Numbered from the stretch's first letter, positions 28,742 through 37,895 are shown. The stretch is 64,000 bases of DNA from Pseudomonas putida (GCF_028682175.1 NZ_JANHKS010000010.1:62001-126000); one strand, 5' to 3'. The notes: generated by a model not told the origin, from the sequence alone. Program-made: numbers and translations.

Positions 28742-30304
28742 TTGAGACAGGTAGAAGGGACGGACCTGGACGCTAGGAGCAGGCGCCTCAAGCGCATGCC
28801 GGTGCTTTGGCTTGCCGGTTTTTTCACCGTGCTGGTGTGTTTTTCCATTACCAGCATCACGCTGTGGCAATTGCGCCAGACGCGCATCCACGAGCTGGAA
28901 CTGGCCGATACCAACGCCGCCAACCTGTCGCGCTCCATGGCGCAGCAGGCGCAGGACACATTCGATCAGGCCGACATTCCGGTGGCGGGTATCGTCGAGC
29001 GTCTGTCCTACGACGGCTTCGGCGCCGCCAGCAGTTCGCGCATGCATGAGTTTCTTCGGGCCACCGCCGGCAGCGTCGAACAGATTCAGGGTCTGTTCAT
29101 CTACGACAAGGACGGCAACTGGGCGGCCACCTCGATGAACCGCATGCCGGAAAACGCCAACAACGCAGATCGCGAATATTTCCAGTTCCACAAGACTATC
29201 GACAGCACGCTGCCCCACATCGGCCAGGCTTTGCGCAGCCGCACCACCGGTGACTGGATCATCCCCATTTCCCGACGGGTCAATGACTCTGCCGGCAACT
29301 TCGCAGGGGTAGTCCTGGCAACTATCGAACTTGCGTATTTCGACCGCTTTTTCGACCGTTTCAGCATCGGCCAGCGGGGCGTGATTACCCTGGCCATGGC
29401 GGACGGTATCGTGCTGGCTCGTCGTCCGGCGATCGACAACGTGCGAGGCGCCTCCATTGCCGACGGTGAGCTGTTTCGCAAATACCTGAAGGAAAACTAC
29501 GAAGGCACCGCGACCGTGCGCTCGGTGCTGGACCACGAGCTGCGCCTGTACGGCTACAAGCGCCTGGACCGCTACCCGCTGGTGGTGCTGGCGGGGCTCT
29601 CGGAGGACGAAGTGCTGGAGGAATGGCGTCAGTACGCCTGGCGTTCGCTGGCGATCATCGTCTGCGTGGTAGTGGCCAACCTGCTGTTCGGGGTGTTGTT
29701 GTTCCAGCAGATCCGTTTCGGCCTCAATGCCGAATCGCAATTGCGCATCGCCAGTCACTCGCTGGAAAAACTCGCCTTGCAGGACAGCCTGACGGGCCTG
29801 GCCAACCGCCGCCATTTCCAGGAAATCCTCGGGCTGGAGTTCGCCAACGGCCAGGCCAATCTGCACCCGCTGAGCCTGATCATGATCGACATCGATTTCT
29901 TCAAAAGCTACAACGACAACTATGGCCACGTGGCCGGCGACAAGTGCATCGTCGCGGTGGCCGAGTGCGTGCGCAGCAACCTCAACCGCACCGGTGACCT
30001 GGCGGTGCGCTATGGCGGCGAAGAAATGGCCGTGTTCCTGCCCTACAGCGATGCCCAGGGCGCGTTCCTGCTGGCCGAGAAGATTCGTCTGTCAGTGCTG
30101 ACCCGCGCCCTGGAACATCAGGGCAATCCTGTGGGCATCGTCAGCATCAGCCTGGGGGTCTACGGCTGCGCGGCCCACGAGTGCACCAGCCTGGAGGAGT
30201 TCGTCGAACGGGCCGACGCCGCGCTCTATCTGGCCAAGCATGACGGGCGCAACCGCACGGAAATCTGGCAGGGCAGCAGCGTGGTGGCTCACTCGCTGGC
30301 TTGA
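28742..30304 (+). CDS. Membrane diguanylate cyclase with periplasmic sensor
   Basis: A protein of up to 520 aa that would make c-di-GMP. TM helices lie at about residues 20-42 and 297-320 and enclose a periplasmic dCACHE-like sensor of about 250 residues. The GGDEF domain begins near residue 345 (LTGLANRRHF) and has the active-site loop GGEEM at 425-429, with Met in place of Phe. No EAL domain follows. The start is uncertain: TTG 28742 has a weak ribosome site, and ATG 28796 (MPVLWLAGFF) is the alternative. The 3' end overlaps the convergent DeoR gene by 16 bp. Confidence 0.85.
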   Translation: MRQVEGTDLDARSRRLKRMPVLWLAGFFTVLVCFSITSITLWQLRQTRIHELELADTNAANLSRSMAQQAQDTFDQADIPVAGIVERLSYDGFGAASSSRMHEFLRATAGSVEQIQGLFIYDKDGNWAATSMNRMPENANNADREYFQFHKTIDSTLPHIGQALRSRTTGDWIIPISRRVNDSAGNFAGVVLATIELAYFDRFFDRFSIGQRGVITLAMADGIVLARRPAIDNVRGASIADGELFRKYLKENYEGTATVRSVLDHELRLYGYKRLDRYPLVVLAGLSEDEVLEEWRQYAWRSLAIIVCVVVANLLFGVLLFQQIRFGLNAESQLRIASHSLEKLALQDSLTGLANRRHFQEILGLEFANGQANLHPLSLIMIDIDFFKSYNDNYGHVAGDKCIVAVAECVRSNLNRTGDLAVRYGGEEMAVFLPYSDAQGAFLLAEKIRLSVLTRALEHQGNPVGIVSISLGVYGCAAHECTSLEEFVERADAALYLAKHDGRNRTEIWQGSSVVAHSLA

Positions 30305-31071
30305 GCCTTGACGATCTGCGCGACCTGGCCGCGAAACAGCTCCAGCCGGTCAGACGGCGCGTCGTGCTCGACCACCAGCGTGCCGACCTCGTCGCAGGGC
30401 GCGACCTGATAGTGCGCGATGCTGGAAAGCTTCTCGTTGATCACCGCCACCATCACCTGCCCGCTGCGCGCCACCACGGCGCGCTTGAACTCGGCCACGT
30501 CCATGTCGAACGCAGTGACGCCCTTGACCGCATCCAGCGCGCAGGCGCCCAGAAAGCACAGGTCGAAATTGAAGTGGGTCAGTTGCGAAATGGTGGTGAA
30601 ACCATAGGTGCTGCCCGCCACCGGGCTCAGTCGCCCACCCAGCAGGATCACCTCCACTTGCGGCAGTTTCATCAACTCCACGGCGATCAACGGGGAGTTG
30701 GTGGTGATCGTCAGGGCCATCTGCGGATCGAGGGCGCGGGCAATCGCGAGGTTAGTCGAGCCGCCATCGATGAACACGTGCTGACCGGCACCGATCAGGC
30801 CCGCCGCCGCCACACCCAATGCGCGTTTGCGTCCAGGTTCGTGCTCGATGCGTACCGTCAGAGGCCCGTCGCTGGCCAGGGAAATGGCCCCACCGTACAC
30901 CCGCTTGCACAACCCGGCCGACGCCAGCGTGCCCAGGTCACGGCGGATGGAATGCTCGGAGACGTTGAATTCAGCGGCCAGCTCTGCAGCAATCACCCGG
31001 CCATGAACGGCCAGACGCTCGGTAATCAGACGCTGACGCTCGCCGGGAAAGGCTTCGGGATTGGCAGACAT
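30289..31071 (-). CDS. DeoR-family transcriptional regulator
   Basis: A 260-aa regulator with an N-terminal DeoR HTH (AELAAEFNVSEHSIRRDLGTLASAGL, then KRVYGGAI). The C-terminal DeoRC sensor domain has the GxxxxxIDGGSTN-type phosphosugar site (GQHVFIDGGSTNLAIARAL). Such proteins repress sugar-catabolic operons in response to a phosphorylated sugar. No sugar genes are adjacent, so the target is unknown. The gene upstream on the same strand is the 58-aa acidic ORF, 185 nt away. Confidence 0.87.
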   Translation of the reverse strand: MSANPEAFPGERQRLITERLAVHGRVIAAELAAEFNVSEHSIRRDLGTLASAGLCKRVYGGAISLASDGPLTVRIEHEPGRKRALGVAAAGLIGAGQHVFIDGGSTNLAIARALDPQMALTITTNSPLIAVELMKLPQVEVILLGGRLSPVAGSTYGFTTISQLTHFNFDLCFLGACALDAVKGVTAFDMDVAEFKRAVVARSGQVMVAVINEKLSSIAHYQVAPCDEVGTLVVEHDAPSDRLELFRGQVAQIVKAQASE

Positions 31072-31256
31072 AATGGCCTCGGTATCACGCTGGATCGCTC
31101 ATGAACGAGCAGGATCATGCGTGGGCAACGACGCCAGTGTCAAACATGACGGCAATGCGAGCTAAAGAACCAGACTGAAGAGGTTTAGCCAAACGGGTGG
31201 GGACCAGAGGCGCACGACCGTGACACCCCTGGTCTTTCTCGGCGGTCTCAAGGTGG

Positions 31257-31433
31257 CTATTCCTCCTCTTCTTCCTCGTCGTCCACCAGCGTGAACCATG
31301 GTTTGAGTTCGCTCAGCTCGAAATTGCCTGACTCCGCTCTGGCTCTCCCGATACGGGGATAGTCAACAGGTTTGAAGGACACGGACGAGTCCAGGATTTC
31401 TGCGCTCGTCGATACTACGGATCTGTCAGTCAT
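31257..31433 (-). CDS. 58-aa acidic small ORF with poly-Glu tail
   Basis: A small ORF of 58 codons. It begins MTDRSVVSTSAEIL, has a central basic patch (YPRIGRARAE), then ESGNFELSELKPWFTLV, and ends in DDEEEEEE. Evidence for expression: an excellent ribosome site (CAGGGAGGCTCAAAC before the ATG) and a TATAGT -10 element 48 nt upstream of the ATG (complement of 31481-31486). An imperfect 9-bp stem (31202-31210 with 31226-31234) lies just downstream. There are no TM segments, signal peptide or cysteines. I do not recognise it. It could be an acidic regulator, a nucleic-acid mimic, or a peptide precursor, but no peptide-modifying enzyme is nearby. Confidence 0.6.
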   Translation of the reverse strand: MTDRSVVSTSAEILDSSVSFKPVDYPRIGRARAESGNFELSELKPWFTLVDDEEEEEE

Positions 31434-31480
31434 GTTTGAGCCTCCCTGTCCAAAAAAGATGTGCGCAAGGGCGCCGGGAG

Positions 31481-31486
31481 ACTATA
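31481..31486 (-). promoter_or_regulatory. -10 element for the 58-aa ORF
   Basis: TATAGT on the minus strand, 48 nt before the small ORF's ATG and 64 nt after the stop codon of the upstream GGDEF gene. No good -35 is visible at 16-18 nt, so an activator may be needed. Confidence 0.35.
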
Positions 31487-31549
31487 GACCAGCTTCAGAA
31501 ACCATTCGTCGATTTGCGACCCGCCGGTCACAAACCGCTACTATCCCGC

Positions 31550-32491
31550 TCAGAACTCGCCGTACTCGGCGCGCATGCGACCGTTGCGCTTGACCCGATA
31601 AAGCAACGCATCGACCTTCTCGATGAACGCCACCGCGCTATCGCCCGCCGCCGGCGTGACAGTCCCCACGCCCAGGCTCAGGGTGAGCAGCGGCGACACG
31701 TCGGACTTTTCGTGGGGAATCTGCTGCTGTCGAACCAGTTGCATGCATTTCTCGGCCACCCGGTGCGCCTTGTCCCGAGAGGTGTGCGGCAGCAGCCAGA
31801 CGAACTCTTCGCCGCCGATACGGGCAATGAAATCACCCGGTTCGTTCGCCGCCAGCGACAGCGTCTTGGCCACGGTGCGCAGTGCTTCATCGCCCTTGAT
31901 GTGGCCGTAGTGGTCGTTGTACTGCTTGAAGTAGTCGATATCCATCATGATCAACGACAGCGGCTGATGGGTTTCCTGGGCGCTGGCCCACTCGCGTTCG
32001 AGCACGGTATCGAACATGCGCCGGTTGGCGATGCCGGTCAGGCCGTCCTGATAGGAAAACGCTTCGAGCTGCTTTTGCAGGCGCACCAGGTGCTCTTCGG
32101 TCTTCTTGCGCTCGCTGATGTCGAACATGAAGCCCACCAGCGCCTCGACCTCGCCGTTCTTGCGCACCACATGCACCACATCGCGAATCCATACGTAGTC
32201 GCCATCCTTGGTCAGGGCGCGGTAATCGGCCTCGTGATCGACGCCGGCCTTGGACTGCGACACGCAGAAGTTGACCACGTAATCGCGATCATCCGGATGC
32301 ATGCGCTCGACCCAGTCGTTGATCCCGACCCAACTGCCCTGCTCCCAGCCCAGCAACTCTTCGATCTGCGGGCCGATGTAGCTGAACGTCATGCTCTGCC
32401 AATCAATCCGCCAGGGAATCGCCCGGGTCGATTCGAGCAAGGTTTTGTAGACGTCGCTGTCGGTGCCTGGCGGCAGGGATTCATTGCTCAT
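31550..32491 (-). CDS. PAS-GGDEF diguanylate cyclase (soluble)
   Basis: A 313-aa cytosolic protein. The PAS/PAC domain spans residues 15-140 (IPWRIDWQSMTFSYIGPQIE, then HEADYRALTKDGDYVWIRD). The GGDEF domain starts near 155 (LTGIANRRMF) with the intact active-site loop GGEEF. It should make c-di-GMP in response to a small ligand or redox signal. The start chosen is ATG 32491 (MSNESLPPG); the upstream ATG in frame gives 25 extra non-conserved residues, and neither has a strong ribosome site. It is the second cyclase within 4 kb. Confidence 0.86.
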   Translation of the reverse strand: MSNESLPPGTDSDVYKTLLESTRAIPWRIDWQSMTFSYIGPQIEELLGWEQGSWVGINDWVERMHPDDRDYVVNFCVSQSKAGVDHEADYRALTKDGDYVWIRDVVHVVRKNGEVEALVGFMFDISERKKTEEHLVRLQKQLEAFSYQDGLTGIANRRMFDTVLEREWASAQETHQPLSLIMMDIDYFKQYNDHYGHIKGDEALRTVAKTLSLAANEPGDFIARIGGEEFVWLLPHTSRDKAHRVAEKCMQLVRQQQIPHEKSDVSPLLTLSLGVGTVTPAAGDSAVAFIEKVDALLYRVKRNGRMRAEYGEF

Positions 32492-32625
32492 GATCGACCA
32501 CGGTTCCGGGGAAAAAGGTGGTGACAGCATGTGGCCACTATCGACGATAGGCAACGTCCGGATCATGACCTCGCGACACTTTCCAGACGACTGGTCAAAC
32601 CCCAGCTATAAATCATCGATCAACC

Positions 32626-32696
32626 CCGTAGCAGTCCGGCTTGCCGGCGTCGGCATTTTCGACGGGACGGCCGCCGGCAAGCCGGACTGCTACGGG
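32626..32696. repeat. REP pair (GTAGCAGTCCGGCTTGCCGGC variant)
   Basis: An inverted pair immediately upstream of the flavoprotein monooxygenase gene, in the promoter region between divergent genes, which is less usual for REPs. Confidence 0.87.
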
Positions 32697-32726
32697 TGCC
32701 TCCATGAGGATTGAAAGAGACCAGCC

Positions 32727-34175
32727 ATGAAGACGTTTGAGGTGCTGATCATCGGCAGCGGCTTTGGCGGACAGTGCGCGGCGATCAACCTGCTCAAGGC
32801 CGGCATCGACGACTTTCGCCTGCTGGAGCGGCGCGACTTCTTCGGCGGTACCTGGTGCCAGAACACCTACCCCGGCGCCACGGTAGACATTCCCTCGCCG
32901 CTCTACTCGCTGTCGTTCGCGCCCTTTCCCTGGACACAGATGTACGCGGGCCAGGAAGAACTGCAGCGCTACACCCGGCATGTGGTCGAACGCTTCGGGC
33001 TGATGGACAGGATCGAAACCGGCGCCGAGGTCCAAGGGCTCACCTGGGATGACGCCACTCGGCACTGGACAGTCCAGACCAGCAAAGGCACGTTCAGCAG
33101 CCGGTTCGTCATCAATGCCAGCGGCCCCCTCAGCCAGCCACAAATTCCCTCGTTCGAGGGTATGGATGTATTCAAAGGCACGAGTTTCCACAGTAATCAC
33201 TGGGACCTTGGCTTCGATCACCGGGGCAAAAGGGTGGCGATTGTAGGAAGCGGCGCCAGCGCTGCGCAGATCATTCCGGCGATTGCCTCGGATGTCTCCC
33301 AATTGCACGTCTTCCAGCGCACCGCCCACTGGGTGCTGCCGCGCCCCGATCACACCTTCAGCCAGCTGCAACGCCGACTGTTGACCAGCCCCCTGGCCTT
33401 GCGCCTGCTGCGCGCGCTGATTTACCTGAAGCTTGAGACCCGCTTCATCGGCTTCAAGTATTCGAAGGCCGGGCTTGCGCTGGTGCAATGGATGGCCCGC
33501 AGGCATCTGAAGCGGCAAGTGCCGAACGCTGAGCTACGGCGCAAGCTGACACCCGACTTCACCCTGGGCTGCAAGCGCGTGCTGCTCTCCAGCGAACTCT
33601 ACCCGGCGCTGCAGCGCAGCAACGTGACGCTGCACAGCGCGTCCATCGCCCGGCTCGACCAGAACGGTATCGTCACCACGGACGGCGAGCATCTGGCGCT
33701 GGACCTGATCGTCTGGGCCACTGGTTTCGAGACCACCGATAACGCCATTCCCTATCCAATCGAGGGTAGGGACGGCCAGCGGCTGGCGGAGGTCTGGCAG
33801 CCCTTCCCGCGGGCCTACCTGGGCACCTGCGTACCGGGCTTTCCCAATCTGTTCCTGATCACCGGGCCCAACACCAGCACCGGCCACACCTCGGCACTGT
33901 TCATGCTCGAAGCGCAGATGCATTACGTCATGGCCAGTATTGCCAGCGTGAGAAACTCAGCCCAAGGCAGCATCGAAGTGCGCCCCGAAGCGGAAGAGCG
34001 ATACACCGCAATGATTCATCGGGAGATGAAACGCACCGTGTGGTTCTGGGGAGGGTGCCGCAGTTGGTATCAGAGCAACAGCGGCAAGGTGACGGTGATC
34101 TTTCCGGGCTTCAGCTTCAGCTTTTACCGGCTGACGCGGTGGCTCAAGCCCGGCGATCATGTGTTGCGAGAATGA
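32727..34175 (+). CDS. Flavin-containing monooxygenase, BVMO-like
   Basis: A 482-aa FAD/NADPH monooxygenase. The FAD motif is IIGSGFGGQCAA at residues 6-17, and GGTWCQNTYPGATVD is the typical conserved block. A near match to the Baeyer-Villiger fingerprint is FKGTSFHSNHWD (consensus FxGxxxHxxxWP, here ending in D), and the NADPH motif is VAIVGSGASAAQI. It would convert ketones to esters or oxidise heteroatoms. It is a single gene, converging on the sdaC-like gene with 1 nt between stop codons. Confidence 0.84.
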   Translation: MKTFEVLIIGSGFGGQCAAINLLKAGIDDFRLLERRDFFGGTWCQNTYPGATVDIPSPLYSLSFAPFPWTQMYAGQEELQRYTRHVVERFGLMDRIETGAEVQGLTWDDATRHWTVQTSKGTFSSRFVINASGPLSQPQIPSFEGMDVFKGTSFHSNHWDLGFDHRGKRVAIVGSGASAAQIIPAIASDVSQLHVFQRTAHWVLPRPDHTFSQLQRRLLTSPLALRLLRALIYLKLETRFIGFKYSKAGLALVQWMARRHLKRQVPNAELRRKLTPDFTLGCKRVLLSSELYPALQRSNVTLHSASIARLDQNGIVTTDGEHLALDLIVWATGFETTDNAIPYPIEGRDGQRLAEVWQPFPRAYLGTCVPGFPNLFLITGPNTSTGHTSALFMLEAQMHYVMASIASVRNSAQGSIEVRPEAEERYTAMIHREMKRTVWFWGGCRSWYQSNSGKVTVIFPGFSFSFYRLTRWLKPGDHVLRE

Positions 34176-34176
34176 A

Positions 34177-35466
34177 TCAAGGCAGCAGCGAATACACCAG
34201 GGCCGAAATCGACACCAGGCCGACCACCACCACAAATACATTGGACAGCTTGCCTGCGTACTGACGCATGGCCGGGACCTTGCGCACGGCGTACATCGGC
34301 ATCAGGAACAGCAGCGCCGCAATCACCGGGCCACCCAGGGTTTCGATCATACCCAGGATGCTTGGGTTGAGCGTCGCCACCAGCCAGCAGACCACCAGCA
34401 TGAAGCCAGCGGTGAGGCGGTCCAGAATCTTGGGCGACGGACGGCTGCCGCTCTTGATGACCAGGCCCTTGAGGCCTTCGCTGGCGCCGATGTAATGGCC
34501 CAGGAAAGACTTGGTAATGGCCACGAAGGCAATCAACGGCGCGGCAAAGGCGATGGTCGGGTTGCTGAAGTGGTTGGCCAGGTACGACAGGATCGACAGG
34601 TTCTGCGCCTTGGCTTCGGCCAGTTGCTCAGGAGACAGGGTCAGTACGCAGCTGAACACGAAGAACAGCACCATGACCACCATCAAGCCGTGAGCGCGGG
34701 ACAGGATCTGCGAGCTGCGCTGTTCGGCAGCCGGGCCGTACTGGCGACGCTGATCCACGGCGAACGCGGAGATGATCGGCGAGTGGTTGAACGAGAACAC
34801 CATCACCGGAATCGCCAGCCACAGGGTGTGCAGCAGCGCCGACGGCGCAGGCACCTGGCTTGCGGTGGTGAGGATGCCGCCGGTCCAGTGCGGAATCAGG
34901 AACACCGCCAGGAACAGCAAGGCGACGATGAACGGATAGACCATCAGGCTCATGGCCTTGACGATCAACTGCTCCCCGCAGCGCACCACGGCCAGCAGGC
35001 CGAGGATCAGCACGAAGGCCAGCAGCGCGCGCGAAGGTGGCTGAACGTGCAGTTGATGTTCCAGGAAGCTGCTGACGGTGTTGGTCAGTGCCACGCTGTA
35101 GATCAGCAGGATCGGGAACACCGCGAAGAAGTACAGCAGGGTGATCAGCGCACCGGCCTTCTTGCCGAAGTGCTGCTCGACGACTTCGGTGATGTCCGCG
35201 CCTTCACGGCCCGAGAGCACGAAACGCGTCAGGCCGCGGTGTGCGTAGAACGTCATCGGGAAGGCCAGCAGGGCCAGGATCAGCAGCGGCCAGAAGCCAC
35301 CGATGCCCGCGTTGATCGGCAGGAACAGGGTGCCTGCGCCGATGGCGGTGCCGAACAACCCGAGCATCCAGGTGGTGTCGTGGCGCTGCCATTTGGTGAG
35401 GCTGGAAGTCACGCTCGCGGGCGCGGCGTCGATAGGTTGCTCGACGCTGTTGGCCTGATCATTCAT
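34177..35466 (-). CDS. Serine/threonine transporter, SdaC/TdcC family (HAAAP)
   Basis: A 429-aa inner-membrane amino-acid:proton symporter with about eleven TM helices. Family blocks are GTAIGAGTLFLPINAGIGGFWP near the N-terminus, FSFNHSPIISAFA in the middle and KSFLGHYIGASEGLKGL. SdaC imports serine and TdcC imports threonine and serine; the substrate here is probably serine or a related hydroxy-amino acid. The start is ATG 35466 (MNDQANSVEQP). The leader has an inverted repeat GCGCCCCT/AGGGGCGC (35534-35541, 35562-35569). Confidence 0.88.
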   Translation of the reverse strand: MNDQANSVEQPIDAAPASVTSSLTKWQRHDTTWMLGLFGTAIGAGTLFLPINAGIGGFWPLLILALLAFPMTFYAHRGLTRFVLSGREGADITEVVEQHFGKKAGALITLLYFFAVFPILLIYSVALTNTVSSFLEHQLHVQPPSRALLAFVLILGLLAVVRCGEQLIVKAMSLMVYPFIVALLFLAVFLIPHWTGGILTTASQVPAPSALLHTLWLAIPVMVFSFNHSPIISAFAVDQRRQYGPAAEQRSSQILSRAHGLMVVMVLFFVFSCVLTLSPEQLAEAKAQNLSILSYLANHFSNPTIAFAAPLIAFVAITKSFLGHYIGASEGLKGLVIKSGSRPSPKILDRLTAGFMLVVCWLVATLNPSILGMIETLGGPVIAALLFLMPMYAVRKVPAMRQYAGKLSNVFVVVVGLVSISALVYSLLP

Positions 35467-35667
35467 CCGGTCGATTTCTCCGTTGCCGGTGATAGCTACA
35501 AGGTCAAAAGCGCGTCGAAAAACTTGGCAGTCAGCGCCCCTGACCGGTTCTGTACAGGGAAAGGGGCGCGATTGTCCGGGATTAGAGAGCAGAATCAAAG
35601 GGTTGTCGGAGGGATGGTCGCAGATTCAGAGGTTTCCGACGGTTGGATGGGGTGAAAAATCCCCCCC

Positions 35668-35760
35668 CCTGTAGGAGTGAGCTTGCTCGCGATGGCGGCC
35701 TGTCAGGTACATCGACGTCGTTTGACACACCGCTATCGCGAGCAAGCTCACTCCTACAGG
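35668..35760. repeat. REPIN (GTAGGAGTGAGCTTGCTCGCGA type)
   Basis: Two inverted units 3 bp from the stop codon of dsbS. The left edge abuts a run of nine C. Confidence 0.9.
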
Positions 35761-35763
35761 TTC

Positions 35764-37101
35764 TCAGCGTTCTTGCGACTCGTTTCGCCGCAACGGCACG
35801 CTCAACTCGACCCGCAATCCATCGTTGCGGCTGTCAAACCGCAACGAGCAGGCGCAGCGCTGGACGATCGCCTGCACGATCGCAAGCCCCAGCCCCGCGC
35901 CCGGGCTCTTGCCGTTGCGCCAGAAGCGCTGGGTCATCTTGTCCAGATCCGGCTCCGGAATGCCCGGGCCGTAGTCGCGCACCCGGAAATGCGCATGGCC
36001 GTCAAAGGTCTCAAGGCTCAACTCCACTCGCGCACCGGGCTGGGTGTGGCGCAGTGCGTTGTCCAGCAGGTTGCGCAATGCAGCGACCGCCAGCGCCGCC
36101 GGCATTTCCACCGGGGCGGTAGACAGGTGCCCCGGCAGGATCAACTGGATGCGCTCGTCATCGCCATGGTTGGCATCGTGAATCGCCAGCCGTGCGACCT
36201 TCTCGGCATCGCACTGCACGCCGTCATCGAACGACAGGCTGCCCTCGACCCGTGCCAGCAGCAACAACTGCTCCAGGGTGCGGTGCATACGGTCAGCGCC
36301 CTCCTCGGCATGGGCCAGCGCCCTGTCGCGCTTGCCGCCCTCGGTCATGCGCGCCACTTGCAGGTGGGTCTTGATGGCGGTCAGCGGGCTGCGCAATTCG
36401 TGGGCCGCATCCCCGGTCAGGCGGCGCTCGCGCTCCAGGGTCTGGGCGATGCGCAGGAACAACTGGTTCTGGCTCTTGAGCAACGGTTGCAGCTCGCTGG
36501 GCAGGTTCGGCACGTCCAGTGGCTCGACCGAATCGGCGCTGTGCCGGTTCAAGGCGTCACGCATGCGATTGAGCGGCGCCAGCCCGCGACCAATGCCGAA
36601 CCAGACCAGGATCAGGCTGCCGAACAACGCCACCAGCACCGGCACCGACGCCGCCAGCAGCACCGACTGGCCAAGCACATCGCGTTCGATCTGCCGGTCC
36701 GCGGTGCTCACCCGCACGTTGCCGTGCATCATGGTGTACACGCGCCAGTGCTCGCCGTTGATCATCTGGTCGACAAAGCCGCTGGCGTCAGCTTTCAAGG
36801 GTTCGGCGGGCGAGCTTTCGGTGCGCGCCAGCACCTGGCCGCGCAGGCTGCTCAACTGACAGGCCATGCCGTTGGGGATGCGCAGATCAGCGGTGTGCAT
36901 CGCGCTGCTCTGGCCGTCGTCGGGCATCTGCATCTGCTCCAGCAACCCCGCCACCATCCGCGCCGAAGCCTCCAGCCGCTGGTCAAGGGACTGCATCATC
37001 TGCGTGCGCAGGTCGCGCAGCATCCACGCCGCTGCCAGCACCCAGATCAGGATGAACGCCGAACCCAGGATCAGGCTCAGGCGCGTGCGCAGGCTCATCA
37101 T
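35764..37101 (-). CDS. dsbS: Sensor histidine kinase DsbS
   Basis: A 445-aa inner-membrane kinase. TM1 lies at about residues 10-28 and TM2 near 155-175, with a periplasmic domain between. The H-box is AAHELRSPLTAIK, the N-box NLLDNALRHTQ, and DYGPGIP and GAGLGLAIV complete the ATP site. A single periplasmic cysteine (C81, in GMACQLSSL) sits where P. aeruginosa DsbS has the copper-binding Cys82. It is paired with dsbR by a 4-bp ATGA overlap and divergent from dsbDEG, as in PA2480-PA2476. In that system, copper binding stops DsbS acting as a DsbR phosphatase. Confidence 0.87.
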   Translation of the reverse strand: MMSLRTRLSLILGSAFILIWVLAAAWMLRDLRTQMMQSLDQRLEASARMVAGLLEQMQMPDDGQSSAMHTADLRIPNGMACQLSSLRGQVLARTESSPAEPLKADASGFVDQMINGEHWRVYTMMHGNVRVSTADRQIERDVLGQSVLLAASVPVLVALFGSLILVWFGIGRGLAPLNRMRDALNRHSADSVEPLDVPNLPSELQPLLKSQNQLFLRIAQTLERERRLTGDAAHELRSPLTAIKTHLQVARMTEGGKRDRALAHAEEGADRMHRTLEQLLLLARVEGSLSFDDGVQCDAEKVARLAIHDANHGDDERIQLILPGHLSTAPVEMPAALAVAALRNLLDNALRHTQPGARVELSLETFDGHAHFRVRDYGPGIPEPDLDKMTQRFWRNGKSPGAGLGLAIVQAIVQRCACSLRFDSRNDGLRVELSVPLRRNESQER

Positions 37102-37781
37102 CCCTGTTGCTCCGCGACATCGCCGGCCGGCCCCAGGCGGTAGCCCAGGCCACGAACGGTTTCGATGATCCTGCTGCCGAGCTTGCGCCGCAGGTGATGG
37201 ATATGGACGTTCAATGCGTTGCTCTCCACTTCATCGCCAAAGCCGTAGACGCAATCCTTGAGCTGTTCGCTGGACAGCACGCGCCCGTGATTGTTGAGCA
37301 GGGCCTGAAGCAGCGCCTGTTCGCGCCGGGACAGGTCCACCGCCTGGCCCGAGAGGCGGGTTTCGCGGGTGCTGGGGTCATAGGTCAAGGGGCCATGCTC
37401 GATCACGTTGACGCTGCGCCCGGCCATTCGCCGCACCAGCGTATGCAGGCGGGCGCTCAGTTCACGCAGGTCGAAGGGCTTGAGCAGGTAGTCATCGGCG
37501 CCCGCCTGCAGGCCGTCGACACGGTCGGTAACAGTGTCGCGGGCCGTGAGGATCAACACTGGAATTTCCACCCCCTGCTGGCGAAGATGGCGCAGCAACC
37601 TGAGGCCGTCTTCGTCAGGCAGCCCCAGGTCCAGCACCATGACATCGAAGTGCGCCGCCGACAGCATCGCCCGCGCGCCCGCAGCGTTGGCGACGCGGTC
37701 CACGGTCAGGCCCTGGGCATCGAGGCCGGCGACGATGCCGCTGGCAATCAGGTCGTCGTCTTCACAAAGCAGTACGTGCAT
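37098..37781 (-). CDS. dsbR: Response regulator DsbR (OmpR family)
   Basis: A 227-aa regulator. The receiver domain has the acidic pocket CEDDD and phosphoacceptor D51 (MVLDLGLPDEDG), with ILTARD and LLKPFDLREL following. The C-terminal winged helix (residues 130-220) has LSRREQALLQALL and SNALNVHIHHLRRKLG. The start at 37781 is favoured by GAGGCCGCCC. It would activate dsbDEG from the TTA-N8-TTAA site 98 nt upstream. Confidence 0.9.
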   Translation of the reverse strand: MHVLLCEDDDLIASGIVAGLDAQGLTVDRVANAAGARAMLSAAHFDVMVLDLGLPDEDGLRLLRHLRQQGVEIPVLILTARDTVTDRVDGLQAGADDYLLKPFDLRELSARLHTLVRRMAGRSVNVIEHGPLTYDPSTRETRLSGQAVDLSRREQALLQALLNNHGRVLSSEQLKDCVYGFGDEVESNALNVHIHHLRRKLGSRIIETVRGLGYRLGPAGDVAEQQG

Positions 37782-37878
37782 GGGCGGCCTCGGCAGAAAA
37801 GGCAATTGAAACAACGCGGGATTAAGAGTGGATTATGCATGATCCCCGGGCGGGTATTTCGACAGGTTGGTTGATGGG

Positions 37879-37895
37879 TTAATCGGCACTTAATC
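37879..37895 (+). promoter_or_regulatory. DsbR binding site upstream of dsbDEG
   Basis: TTAATC-GGCAC-TTAATC is a direct repeat with 11-bp periodicity. It satisfies the consensus TTA-N8-TTAA reported for DsbR. A -10-like CATAGA follows 20 nt later (37916-37921), and no good -35 is present, as expected for an activator-dependent promoter. Confidence 0.75.

Noticed and set aside
34159..35655. 498-codon plus-strand frame opposite the SdaC-type carrier
   Set aside because: Shadow of the carrier gene; the translation is Gln/His/Arg-rich with no domain.
35650..35670. Run of nine C next to a REP as a phase-variable tract
   Set aside because: It lies outside any coding frame and at the distal end of dsbS, so slippage would not switch a gene; a sequencing artefact is also possible.
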